From Siphonodentalium dalli (Eukaryota; Mollusca; Scaphopoda; Gadilida; Siphonodentaliidae), in assembly GCA_032622095.1 (NCBI GenBank), contig CP136061.1:62375127-62439126 (forward strand): DNA of 64,000 bases. Direction: 5' to 3'. Positions 21,601-31,145 of the stretch are shown piece by piece; the first letter of the stretch is position 1; every line of letters starts with the position of its first letter. Position numbers and translations under genes: made by a program. The notes beneath the pieces were generated by a model. The model saw only the letters and a program-made list of their open reading frames with translations. It was not told where the DNA came from and ran no database searches.

Positions 21601-22178
21601 CGGATTGACAGTTTAGTAGGCATATGTTGAAAAACCGATCCGGCTTGATCTGGATGAGCGAGTTCCCATGTTTACAGGAAGGCAAGTCTGGTTCACTGGC
21701 AATCGGTGTTGGTGTGACCACAGCTATCAGTCGAATTTTACGGCGACCGGCCCTATTCCCACGACGAGTGCGCTTGGGCGGCTTGGTTGATTCCGCACAA
21801 CAATGGCGCATTAAGTTCATGTCTCTCAGTTTCGATAAAACGGCAGAAGGAGGTGAGATATCGGCTCTGGCTAAATCCTTAAGTTGATCACCGGTATAGC
21901 GGCGACGAGAAGAAACGTTAGGCTGGCAGCGATTTGTAATTAGTCCATGGGTGAATGAACGCTGGCCGTCGCCAGTACATAGCAGAGGTATTCGGTAATC
22001 TACATTCAGGTGATTAATTAGGAGGTCCAATGCTGGTCGATACAGTGCAGGTGTGAACACTGATCGCATGCGATTGTCATTCTCCAACGCCAAAATGGCG
22101 GCTGAGTATACAAACGTCCAAAATAAAAACTGGTCCATTACTGAAATTATTGTGCACAAAAATTACAATAAATCAGAT
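18629..22178 (-). mobile_element. CR1/L2-like LINE, apparently intact, inserted in the capsid gene
   Basis: A non-LTR retrotransposon of ~3.55 kb on the minus strand. Its 3' end has a short conserved tail (GTATTTGTATAGCGCCATAT on plus, 18648 on) and an AT-rich TAA-type end at 18629-18645 instead of a long poly(A). The flanks carry AGAT at 18625-18628 and 22179-22182, a possible 4-bp target duplication. Capsid homology stops at one side and resumes at the other, which independently marks both borders. The 5' leader before the ORF is only ~20 bp, so the element may be slightly 5'-truncated while keeping a full ORF. Confidence 0.85.
18767..22159 (-). CDS. LINE polyprotein: endonuclease and reverse transcriptase
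   Basis: A 1130-codon uninterrupted frame. Residues 80-140 are a basic linker (RRRYTGDQL, KRTRRGNRAGRRK). The apurinic-type endonuclease spans about 177-400, with LLNCQS, LTETW, YRPP, LGDINLH (323-327), LDWVV and GDHFLV (386-389). The reverse transcriptase spans about 650-900: NYRPVSNLP, FQSAYKKNHCTETAL, CLDLSAAFDTLDH (Asp748), GVPQGSVLGP (805-814) and YADDTQ (Asp840, Asp841). The thumb region follows, including KNLGVTID, and the end resembles CR1/L2 proteins. All catalytic residues I can identify are present. The product would nick target DNA and copy its own RNA onto it. No stop or frameshift is seen, so it is a fairly recent insertion that may have been active. Confidence 0.9.
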   Translation of the reverse strand: MCTIISVMDQFLFWTFVYSAAILALENDNRMRSVFTPALYRPALDLLINHLNVDYRIPLLCTGDGQRSFTHGLITNRCQPNVSSRRRYTGDQLKDLARADISPPSAVLSKLRDMNLMRHCCAESTKPPKRTRRGNRAGRRKIRLIAVVTPTPIASEPDLPSCKHGNSLIQIKPDRFFNICLLNCQSVRNKTHTICDLVTESRCDLFFLTETWLKPAGDEVKIHELTPCGFSFISSPRKSSTGGGVGLLYKSEYVVTWKTVKKCTTFEAVEFVVKTGNDPVTCVCMYRPPPNKKNKFKISTFVTEFSNIVTAYSLTNGHLVFLGDINLHYELRDNKPVNDLKLVFTEFDMHQIVNKPTHRRQHILDWVVMRETSSACGLQVLDKTIGDHFLVQFHLKIVKSAAPKKTITSRNLKAIDRTEFSASIDAALSSIDISDNDLALFYNDKLSTVLDEHAPLISRVASDRTSAPWLTSDVTESKRIKRQAERTWRKSGLTVHREIYVECNRQLNVTIKNAKTEFYNNQIYSCKSTKMLFNITKPMLGKSKPSIFPNDRAAGTLADSFALFFRDKVSKIRAIVDQTHGAPEYLEFSSHRKMDEFRSVSSEEVKNVILSMPPKSCSLDPIPTTLLRIHCDQLLDVITDIINSSLSTGVVPQCFKHASVTPLLKKSGLDQNLLQNYRPVSNLPFLSKVLERVVLHQLRKHLKDNNLEENFQSAYKKNHCTETALTRIFNDLLCATDEGKLSILTCLDLSAAFDTLDHSILLKRLSVTFGMSGTVLKWFHSYVTERTQSVIVNSTTSNPVHLSYGVPQGSVLGPVLYLVYTQPLGNIIEKHNIQYHMYADDTQMYISVEPSILDEAISQVQTCVSEVKTWMEINKLKLNESKTEIMLCGTNARLKGVSLNATLIGDSVIEFSDVIKNLGVTIDKNFSMSSHISNLCRSLYMELRRISHVRPYISEQSTQILMSSFVLSKIDYCNSILAGLPDYQLHKLQKIVNIAAKIVCRAGKFDHVTPLLYKLHWLPIFERIVYKHATLCYRKSDIDNALPPYIDTLLVKYVPARPLRSQDANAMVVPKRDLMYFGRRSFEVYGPTIWNNLPKEVKQSDCLETFKSALKTHLFISHFGQITSENVEET

Positions 22179-22182
22179 AGAT

Positions 22183-22312
22183 CTTAGGCATTGTTCTGAT
22201 TCAAAGTTTGGTTCAAATGTTCGGTTATGGATGGTATGTCCGTCCTGACTAACTTCAAGTTTGTTCAGATTGAAGTGTTGGAAATGAAATGGGTTCGTTT
22301 CAATATCGCCAT
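22183..22312 (-). pseudogene. Major capsid protein, upstream fragment beyond the LINE
   Basis: On minus, a short homologous run reads NPFHFQHFNLNKLEVSQDG and ends in FESEQCLRS at the LINE border. It is the segment expected immediately before the part preserved at 18347-18628. On the other side it is cut by the GGCCCATGGGCC module at about 22313, and the rest of the capsid N-terminus is not in the window. The gene was therefore broken at least three times: GC module, LINE and frameshift. Confidence 0.7.
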
Positions 22313-22475
22313 TCATGGCCCATGGGCCAGAGTGTCGACGAGCGAGTGGGTGGGCCAGAGTGACGGCCCAGGGCCGGGCTCGTCGACACTCTGGCCCATG
22401 GGCCAGAGTGACGACGAGCGATGGGGTGGGGTAGAGTGGCAGCCAGCGAGGGTTGGGCCAGAGTGACAACCCAGG
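22313..22475. repeat. GGCCCATGGGCC/GGGCCAGAGTG module pair in inverted arrangement
   Basis: Two palindromic cores (about 22316 and 22394) each join GTGTCGACGAGC-type arms pointing at each other (GTGTCGACGAGCGAG and GGCTCGTCGACACTC), so the ~80-bp unit is itself an inverted repeat. It interrupts the capsid fragment and leads directly into the right direct-repeat copy. Confidence 0.85.
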
Positions 22476-22645
22476 GTAGGATTCATCGGTCCAGAGGTTG
22501 TGTTAGATTCCAAAGAGTAAGGTGAGCGCTTCGAAGAGATTTTTGACAGAAAAGAGCACAATTTACCAATATATCGATTTTTTTTCTCGGATTCTAATCC
22601 CAGTGTGGTAAGCGAAGGGCGCTCCCCTTCGCTGTACACATTGTG
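22435..22645 (+). repeat. Right copy of the ~210-bp direct repeat
   Basis: It matches 14760-14975 in the same orientation; a few substitutions and a short deletion around GAAGAGATTT/GAATGGATTTT distinguish them. It ends with the stem AGCGAAGGG/CCCTTCGCT (22611-22636) and GTACACATTG, after which the two copies diverge. Confidence 0.85.
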
Positions 22646-23187
22646 TTTTCACCGGCGGTGTATACACTGGTTGTTAATCCGTTCGCGGATACACCATTGG
22701 TACCTGTTTTCAAATATCTGAATAAGAGAAACTGATACAACCATATTAAACGCAAAAAGCTATTATGCTATTAAGGAAATCCGAATGGAAAACTCCAGAT
22801 TACACGCGCCCGTATAGCATGTGTGTGTGAATTGTAACATAACAATTTTTCGAGTACTTTCGCTAACTGAGTCTTATCCTGACACAAATTCGTTTGCTTT
22901 TTTTACGTGAATATTCCAAGTGCCCACACGCGAACGCTCAAGAATCAAACGAATCAAACTGTAAATATGAGTTTTATTTGGGTTTAAAACCGTGAACCCG
23001 TTTCTTCGTAAAACATTGATTTCTTAGATACCCGGATGTACGAGTGATATAAAAGAAATTACAACAATAGGGTCCATTCTTTCGACGTTGTGCACGGAGT
23101 GTAATTAATAATAATCACCACACGAAATAATCCTTATGTGAATCTTATTTGGTGGGAATCTATAAACTGATGTTGTTAAGAATTTAT
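22646..23187. other. Intergenic stretch right of the viral-like block
   Basis: Begins with an imperfect inverted pair GGTGTATACAC/GGATACACC (about 22659-22695). No gene or RNA recognised in the rest. Confidence 0.4.
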
Positions 23188-23691
23188 TTTAAAGGTACGG
23201 TTGGCTTTGGCGGTGGGTATCCTGTGAAAATATTTCTACCCATCAAAAACCGCCACAAACAGAAAGAACATCAAAATTTAGACAGACTTTGTCCGTATAC
23301 AAATAAGAAATATCGCATAAACAGTATGTTATTGTCATTTGTTTGACCATTGTTATGTAAACAAAAGCATAAAAAGTTACTTTTCTGGTGTTTGTTTATA
23401 TTATGATGGTAAACATAAAGAGCGTTCTTTGTTGCTGAATTCCTGATATAAAACTAATAAAGAGCGTTTATATCATTTGTGTGTGATTAGCCAGTGACAC
23501 TGTGCTGTCTTCTGTAACACAATCAGGCTCTTGCTTATGTAAAATATAGTAAGTCTTTATGATAGCATGCTGTTTACGCGATGGTCATGGTATATATGAA
23601 CGAAACTGTATGCGTTTTAATGTTTGTCTGTTTACGGTGTTTGGAACAAATATGAATATTTGCGACAACTAAGGCCTCATGTGCCTTTAAA
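23188..23691 (+). mobile_element. ~500-bp dispersed element, copy 1
   Basis: It starts TTTAAAGGTACGGTTGGC and ends GTGCCTTTAAA, giving short inverted ends (TTTAAAGGYAC). The complete complement lies at 28713-29198, about 85-90% identical by eye, with landmarks CCGTATACAAATAAGAAATA, AAACAAAAGCATAAAAAGTT, ATGGTAAACATAAAGAGCG and ACACAATCAGGCTCTTGCTT. The open frames inside have no known motif. Probably a non-autonomous DNA element. Confidence 0.7.
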
Positions 23692-24242
23692 GTCACATAT
23701 ACCAACATGTGAGTGGTTTAGCTTTGGTTCGTTAATTACACTAGCGTGTGGTCATATTATACATGTACTTGTACATTGGTACATACACATTCATGGTTGT
23801 ATCCAAGACATTAAGAACCTCCTCCAGAGAACATGTTCTTTGAATTCATCAGTTGAAAAATGTTCTACAGCACACCACAAATACGTCTGCGATGTGCTAT
23901 ATATACACATACGTGTATGTGATTTCTTATTCGTGATTTATTGATAATCACATGAAGGAAAGTTCAGACAATTGGTGTATAATGTTGTACATATCACGTG
24001 TGTGTTACACTAAAACCTGTTCGCTGATTGGTCAACTCTCTATTAGGTCATGCGTTTCATATCCCAATAAAACACACCTGAACATGAACCGAGGTCACAT
24101 CTTATTGACCTTAATGACTAACAGCAGTAGATAAACTGCCCTAAGTGGGCGGCCATAAACTCATCGATAGTTATTTCCCAGGGAGAATATTGGACTAACT
24201 TATAATAATCATTATCATAAGATGGATATATATGTCAGTGTT
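23692..24242. other. Intergenic stretch, nothing recognised
   Basis: Short frames here (23624-23944, 23952-24134) overlap the preceding repeat or lack motifs. No RNA gene seen. Confidence 0.4.
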
Positions 24243-24320
24243 GTGGAGGCACGGACTCAGTGTGAGTCTTCATAGAATCATATTTGCTTAACTCGGAGAG
24301 CATGAACAAATTCTCATTTT
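24243..24320 (-). mobile_element. 3' part of the tRNA-derived SINE (minus orientation)
   Basis: GGAGGCACGGACTCAGTGTG and CATGAACAAATTCTCATTTT are the complement of the 3' portion of the SINE copies at 36620-36835 and 36990-37243. The tRNA-like head is missing, as in a 5'-truncated copy. Confidence 0.65.
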
Positions 24321-24350
24321 TAGATGGATAGATAGATAGATGGATGGTTT
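24321..24350 (+). repeat. Short GATA/GATG microsatellite
   Basis: AGATGGATAGATAGATAGAT followed by GGATGG. Confidence 0.9.
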
Positions 24351-24774
24351 ATTGACAAAGTACATACAATAATATTAAGGTACCGTTAATTGTGAAATAA
24401 AGATATGGATAATTAAAGTTACACAATAGATATTATGTTTATTTGTCCAGATGAGAGTTAGTGTGTGATGTATACATGTATGTATGGCTATACAGCTCAC
24501 TATACAACTCAGTGAGCTGGGTGCACTTTGCCTGGAGTGGACGTAGCTACAAATCGTGCTGTCTCCCGGTCCACCTCATCTAGTGAATGAGACTAACTCC
24601 GACTATGACAGAAGTTGTGAGTATATACATATACAAGATATACATGTTTGTGTATATATTTATTGTATTTACAGTCATATGTATTATGAATCTTATGGAG
24701 AACAATCATGGGATCTCATGGGTTACCTGCATCATAATATAACAAGAGCATCGCTTGGGCGTGGCAAACTATAT

Positions 24775-25255
24775 GGGTCATAACTCCGGAGTGAATTGGC
24801 TGACGGAACCCAAATTCGAATTTGACCTGTATTTTGTGCTAGTAAACTCACAAACAAAATATTATTCCATTCAGTTCAGACTTACTAAAGTTATAATCCG
24901 GAAACGAAAATTAAGTGCAAATTCCATCAAAAAGGGCCGTAACTCGGTTGAAAATTGGCGGGCGGAACCAAAATTGGAAATTGACTTGTTCTTTTGGCTA
25001 GTAAACTCACATACAAAATGTCATTCCATTCAATTCAGAATTACTAAATCTATCATCCGGAAACGAAAATTAAGTGCCAATTCCAACCAAAAGGGCCGTT
25101 ACTCTGGTGAAAATTGTCGGGCGGAACCCGAATTCGAACTTGACCTGTATTTTGTGCTGCTAGTAAACACGTACCAAATTTCATTTCAGTCAGTTGCAAC
25201 TTACTAAAATTATCATCCGGAAACGAATAAAGCGAATGTACAGACGGACAGACGG
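24775..25255 (+). repeat. Three tandem ~158-bp units of a mollusc-type 3'-tail repeat
   Basis: Units start near 24777, 24934 and 25092 with (GGGCC/GGTCA)TAACTC-GG(T/A)G. Each contains GCGGAACCCAAATTCGAA-like, TTGACCTGTATTTTGTGCTA and ATCCGGAAACGAAAATTAAG. The last unit ends ACAGACGGACAGACGG. Such runs are typical 3' ends of LINE/SINE families in molluscs; the open frames through them are not genes. Confidence 0.85.
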
Positions 25256-25479
25256 CCACTGATTAAACTCCTAAAATAAATGACCTGAATACCAGGAAAC
25301 AACGTGTCTTGGTAAATATTTTTCAGATTTTTAGACTGGAACATACAAATTGATGGAATGTTGTAGAAGCTTTACGGACTCCTCGCTCACTTGAGAAAGT
25401 TGAAGTTATTCTATGTCGAAACATGCTGGAAATAATATACCGATCTTATAATTATACTCCTCCTAACGGATTACTCCGA

Positions 25480-25850
25480 CGTTGTCTGGGATTGAGGCCC
25501 TACAAACATGTCCATCAAGATTCAAGTTAAAGAGAACACGACGATGCTGCACGTTTAATCGCTGGACCCGATGCGTCCCCAAGATACACGGATATGCGAA
25601 TTGGGTTGGAGACCATTAACTGCTATTAGATTAACATCATGTCAATCCACACACAGAAACAATACCCATTTTCCACCATATCAATGGAGTACTAAGCATT
25701 TTAGTAATTCATTCTTACCGCGAACCCATAAGGAATCCAACGAACTTCCCAAAGAAGTAAGAAATAGTTGCTCACTAAACGTTTTCAACAAATTTTGCCT
25801 CAACAAACACAGTCTTAACCCCCCCCCCCCCCCCCCTGATAATTTCAATA
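25480..25850 (+). pseudogene. Eroded LINE reverse-transcriptase C-terminus
   Basis: Residues such as HDDAARLIAGPDASPRYTDM in one frame and SFLPRTHKESNELPKEVRNS in another correspond to the EAARIxTG...LGWE and SFLPxTxxxWNxLP blocks of CR1-type LINEs, the same region as at 4861-5517. Stops and shifts break the frame. The fragment ends at a C18 homopolymer (about 25819-25836). Confidence 0.65.
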
Positions 25851-28712
25851 CTGGAAAACTACGACTGCGCGTAATCCATTGTTAGCTCCGTAACTTATTT
25901 TGGGACTTAAATGCTGACAAATTTTGCAACTTTATTAGTAATAATCTCAGTTGTAAAATGTATATGTGGTCATCCAGTTGAGGTTACAAGTCATTATTTG
26001 TGAAATATCACTGTCGAACAGATACTTTTTGTGACATCTCGCTAAATGACAATTTAAATAGAAAGTTGTTCCATTTTGTTCAAACATACATAGCTTCAAC
26101 TAATAGCTTTGACCTCAGCGACTAGGCTGCTATACTATTGTCGATATTAAAGTAACAGAAACGACACCAGAAAACCCCTCCCGAACACACCGTGATGGAT
26201 CCAACCTATCATATAAACATTTATTATACCACAATACAAATTTTATACCATTCTATACTACTTTCTATGTATACAGGTGAATCATATACATCACATTACA
26301 TTACATTTATATGTTTGTAAATATTATGATCTTTATATTATTGTCGGGAGACAGGCCAAGATAAGTTCTGTAACGTGTGCCTCAATCCCATACATTTAAT
26401 TTAGATGCAAATAAATGTGTTTGCATCAATAAAACATAAATCAAACTACATTCATTTCTTAGAAGTCAGATAGCAGTAGCAGTCATATATACATACACAT
26501 TATCGGTACAGTGAAGTGATATGGGCTGCAGTATCACGCCGAGTTGACGATGTCAGATCGCCGTATCAAACGAGCTGCCGCACGATGTGTGCCAATTTTT
26601 GCCAAATCCACATTCCGTCAATTAATTTGATTACATCTTGTACATGGACATTCAGAACTTACATATTGAGGCTGAAACCATAAAATAAATTTATATTAAA
26701 TTATTTTTCTATATATTATCGATATTAGATCGTTATTATTACCGGAAATTTATTAACGTATACAGTCTCCCATTAAGTATTAAAATCAAGGCATTTTCAG
26801 TGAAACTTCCATCGCAGAGAACCATTCCTATGAAGATATATTTGCTTTATTATGCCCCAAAAGGCACAAAAGGAACATCTGGTGTTCCACATATATGTAT
26901 AACTTTAAAGTGCTTCAAAAGATATGATTTTACTGTGTCAGTTGATGAAAATAAATTGGGGGGGGGGGGGTATTTTCTAGTGACAGAAACTGCTTCAAAC
27001 GGGCATGGCTCGTTCGAAGACCAACGTTATGTACATGCATATATAATATTGTATGAGGTATCTCAAATCATACCTGCGATAAAACTGTCCAATAAATTCG
27101 TCGACATACATGTACAGGTAGCGCTAAAAAACGTTTCTGTTTTTTCTATTTTTGCTGTAAATTTGACAACTATCCGTTTGTGCCAGCGATTGTGTCAGCG
27201 ATTGCGTAAAAGGTGCACCTGTAGACAATGTGAGGAACATCTAGAGCTGTCGTGACGTGGCAGACGTGCCACCGCCTTGCAACTTGTATGGTCCTGCATA
27301 ATTATGATGATGAAAGTTAAGAGAAAGCAGTGCGTGAAGTTAAAATATTTCCCATGGTTGAAGATGCATAATCCGAATTAACGCTCCCAAATTACTAATT
27401 ATTCAGCTTCGGGTGGGGGTAAAATATTTGATTCGAGTCGAGGAACCCACCCATCAAAGCTCAGAGTGATCATATATCGATTTTTGTAATTTGTTATTTC
27501 CCGAGATATGTAATTTTTGGCGGCCTGGCAAAACAATTGTCAAGCCTACGGTCTCGGACCAAATTGCGGATGAAGATGGATAACTCTAAAATCAAGTGAC
27601 TTTGTGTGTTAGATATTTGACAATCCGGTCAAATTTCGTTGAACAAAATGTTGATAATTAAAACGTGTTGGCAATTTTATATTATAGTTGTCTTTGGTTA
27701 GCATTATTTTTGTGCAAGTAATCGATTCTGATAACTAAAGCCTATTTTTTTATGACTTCAGTGTGTATTTCTGGGGCATATTATAATCTTTGAGTCAACA
27801 ATTTGTGACGTCGTGTTGGGGTATGAAACGGGTGACCCAATTGGCAGTTGACCAATCACCGAACAGGATTTATTGTAACACGGACGGGGTATGTACATAT
27901 ATGTTTGGGAGAGTCCATTTTATAAAGAAATTGTTAACATTAATTGCAATCATCGCCATTCGTATAATACACAGTCTGACAGGCATCAAGACTGTCCCAC
28001 GCGAACTACAGAACAATACCATAAGACTAATCATAGATAATGTTTTAGGAACGCTCTTTAATAAGCGTCATTAAAATAAAGATCTGACGTTTCAAAGATG
28101 CCTCTTATGATTTGACACCAAATTAAAGTGACGTGAGACATTCCACCGATGTGTTCAGAGCGGAATAACAAATAATCATGCAAACAGTAAGTTATATTCA
28201 TACATTTGATATCCAAATAAGGCAAAAAAAACAGTGTTACTGTTTAAACGAATTACATGCAGTAATTATTGTTGGCGGAATCATTGCCGTAATGTTTATG
28301 CTCAATAAATCGTCTCGAATAAACTATTAAATATTTCAGTTGGCGTAGTTCAAACGTTGTGTTCTGGGAAATGACTGAGACGATGTGGTTGGAGTTTTCT
28401 ATGGTTATAGTTGGTTGCCACATTCTTCCAGTGGAGATAGTGTTTGTTTGCTACCTTATCGGTTTTATTCACTAAACTAAGCCATATGAGTTCATTGTCC
28501 AAATGAGCGTTGTTCTTACTGTATGTCCTGGGCCCAATTACCATGCAGGAAAATTTGAAAAAAAATTGAATCACCATCAGCTCTATGGGACTGACATCGC
28601 GAACGAACGAAAAGCACCCATCTGATTAGATCATGTCATGGATCTCTGCTCAGACTAACGCCCATGGAGATCATATTCCACCATATATTCCAAACATGGG
28701 AACGTTTTGAAG
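25851..28712. other. Long intergenic stretch without recognised genes
   Basis: It contains a G12 homopolymer (about 26958-26969) and otherwise unique-looking AT-rich DNA. A 151-codon frame at 26800-27255 (plus) crosses the homopolymer and ends in a Cys/Arg-rich tail (RLCQRLCQRLRKRCTCRQC). I cannot link it to a family and consider it unproven. A 94-codon frame at 27790-28074 has one hydrophobic segment and no other support. Confidence 0.4.
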
Positions 28713-29198
28713 TTAAAGGCACGTGAGGCCTTAGTTGTCCAATCACCGTAAACAGAAAAAAACAGTAAAACGCATACAGTTTCGTTCATATATACCATGA
28801 TCATCGCGTAAACAGCATGTTATCATAAAGACCTACTATATTGTACCTAAGCAAGAGCCTGATTGTGTTACAGAAGACAGCACAATGCTACTGGCTAATC
28901 ACACACACATGGCATAAAGGCTCTTTATTAGTTCCATATCAGGAATTCACCCACAAAAAAACGCTCTTTATGTTTACCATCATAATATAAACAAACATCA
29001 GAAAAGTAACTTTTTATGCTTTTGTTTACATAACAATGGTCAACCATATGACAATAACATACTGTGCATGCGATATTTCTTATTTGTATACGGACAAAGT
29101 CTGTCTACATTTTGATGTTATTTCTGTTTGTGGCGGTTTTGGATGGTTGGAAATATTTTCACAGGATACCCACCGCCAAGGCCAACCGTACCTTTAAA
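28713..29198 (-). mobile_element. ~500-bp dispersed element, copy 2 (inverted)
   Basis: The complement of 23188-23691 along its whole length, from TTAAAGGCACGTGAGGCC to GGCCAACCGTACCTTTAAA. The two copies, 5 kb apart and inverted, could pair to form a large hairpin or promote inversion of the interval. Confidence 0.7.
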
Positions 29199-29921
29199 GT
29201 TCTGAAGGGAACCTTATAAAATCGAAAAAAATAACAAGGCGAATATATTTCTTTGTTATTGTCTGTTTTTTATAATGTACTTCACTGTTGGCGAGGGTCC
29301 CAACTGGAAATTTCATGATTTAAGTGGCTTTGTGAGCGATTTTGCTTTGCGTTTCTTACAATTATTACATTTTTCCTGGGTAATTAATAAAATGGTTATT
29401 GCTATATTGGCTTTCAAAAGCCACAGAAAGACATGCAATTTCGAGTTGGGGACCTTCACATATAGTGACGTACACTATTAAGCAGCAGATAACCATTAAG
29501 AAATATATTCCCCGTGTTATTTTTTCGACTTTATACGGTTCCCTGTCAAAACTTCAAAAAGTTCCAAGGTTTTGTACAGGTGGAATATGATCTATACGGG
29601 CGTTAGTCACAGTAGAGATTCGTGGCATGTTCTACCATCCGATGGTAAAACGTTGAAAACGAGTTCAATTGTCATAACCGAGATCACAGGCACCTGGGGA
29701 ATGTAGTATATATTGTTATATCTGATATTTTTCCCCATGGGCCTGTGACCGAGAATGCTCTTTATTGTCTACAACTGATGGGAAGCGAATTCATGGACGC
29801 TCTTTATAAGAGGTGATCATTGGATTAAAAAATTCAAAATGTGTGGAAATTTCCTCATTTCAAAATCGACACCTGACCATCTAAATGGGCTCATGGGTAT
29901 GGTCTAACTATGTTCTAGTAT
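29199..29921. other. Intergenic stretch, nothing recognised
   Basis: Short overlapping frames (29275-29590) lack known motifs. No RNA or repeat recognised. Confidence 0.4.
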
Positions 29922-30401
29922 CACGGTGGGGAATCTTGTGGTTTCGATGTTGATGTTGAGTACCGCACGCATTCAAAATGTGCAAGCGCACAAAAACATC
30001 ATATACGAAGAACTGACACAAAACATAGCATTTTGAATGTTACGAGCATATGCTAGTTTATTAATAAAACAAGTTGATACCTTATTTGTTTGGAAATACT
30101 CAGTAGTTTGCTATAACATTCAGGCCAACGTTGTCAGTCGGAGGTTCGTGGAAACACAAGTCCAAACATCTGGGATAAATCTTTGGCAGAATGTTAGAGC
30201 AAGCAACTGTGAGCTTGGACACAAAGGAGGTATCAGCTTGTTTGAAAAATAGTACAGCATATGTTCATAGCTGCCAATATACTATGTAATAATTCATTAT
30301 CCAGGTTTATTTACCCTTTCCTCGTTTCTGGTCGCGTTTGCGGTCACCTCGGCCATATTTAATTCGTCAACTCGAACCCATGCACGTAATTCCCCACCGT
30401 G
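29922..30401. mobile_element. Transib-like MITE, 480 bp, CACGGTG ends and 5-bp TSD AGTAT
   Basis: Left end CACGGTGGGGAATCTTGTGG, right end (complement) CACGGTGGGGAATTACGTGC; both ends then share sequence around GTTCGA/GCATTC. Flanking bases are AGTAT at 29917-29921 and AGTAT at 30402-30406, a perfect 5-bp duplication. A related element at 41476-42007 has CACAGTG/CACGGTG ends and ATTAA duplications. Known for Transib and ProtoRAG elements: 5-bp duplications and CAC-A/G-GTG-type ends like the V(D)J heptamer. No transposase is encoded, so it is non-autonomous. Superfamily by end and TSD structure only. Confidence 0.8.
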
Positions 30402-30654
30402 AGTATAGAAACCGTACAAATAGTAGTTTAATGGATCAAAATCGGACGAGGTATATTGATCTGTATATGCTAGTCATGAGTCTCGACAATGGCTACGCTC
30501 GTAGAGATCAGTTTCCACCAGTGCAAAACTTTTTGATGTTATAACAGGGAACTGTATAACATTTAATTGATTGAAACAAGGCTTGCGCATCAAAGATGGC
30601 TCTGGTCGAGTTGAATCTGTCTGACCGAGTATCACTATAATATAACACAACCCA

Positions 30655-31145
30655 GAACTAAGGGCCATGACTCAAGTAAAAAAATCGGATAAACCTGGTT
30701 TTTGAACTCAAACAAAATATTGTGAAAGATCCATATACCCAATATGAATGGAATCGGTTGACATTTGATCAAGTTTTTACACTAACGGTCATACAATTCC
30801 TTAAAAATAAATTGACAAACTAAGGTCTAAGGGTCGTGACTTAGGTAAAATAAATCTGACAAACTCAATCATGACATTGATGTGAAAGGTCCGCATATAA
30901 AATATGAATGTAATCGGTTGACATTTTTTTTGCACTAATTAATATAACGGTCATCAAATTGCTAAAATTAGACAAGCAAAGGGGCGTAACTCAGGGAAAA
31001 AAGATCGGAGAATATATTTGTCGAAATCGATCGAGACATTGTTGTGAAATATCCATATACCAAATATGAATGAAATTGGTTGACGTATGTTCAAGTTATC
31101 GCGCTAACGGACATAATTATAACTAAAATTGCTAAAAAAAAAACA
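30655..31145 (+). repeat. Tandem ~155-bp units, second 3'-tail repeat family
   Basis: Units near 30660, 30830 and 30982 share (GGG)CCATGACTCA-G-AAAA, ATCGGA-AA, GAAAGATCCATATACC-AATATGAATG and AATCGGTTGACAT, then CTAACGGTCAT. Three diverged copies; no coding content. Confidence 0.75.

Noticed and set aside
22173-22469. GDIETNP as a 2A-like skipping peptide of the LINE
   Set aside because: It lacks the essential NPGP end, is in a different frame from the LINE ORF, and the following residues match the capsid gene instead.
14760-22645. LTR retrotransposon defined by the 210-bp direct repeats
   Set aside because: The enclosed genes are capsid, adenain-like protease and small ORFs on both strands, with no gag-pol, primer-binding site or TG...CA ends.
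24755-25207. 150-codon frame with repeated RKRKLSANS as a repeat protein
   Set aside because: It is the translation of a non-coding 3'-tail tandem repeat that occurs with ACAGACGGACAGACGG ends.
26800-27255. 151-codon frame with Cys/Arg-rich end as a gene
   Set aside because: Crosses a G12 homopolymer, has no recognisable domain and no splice or promoter support; left as unproven.
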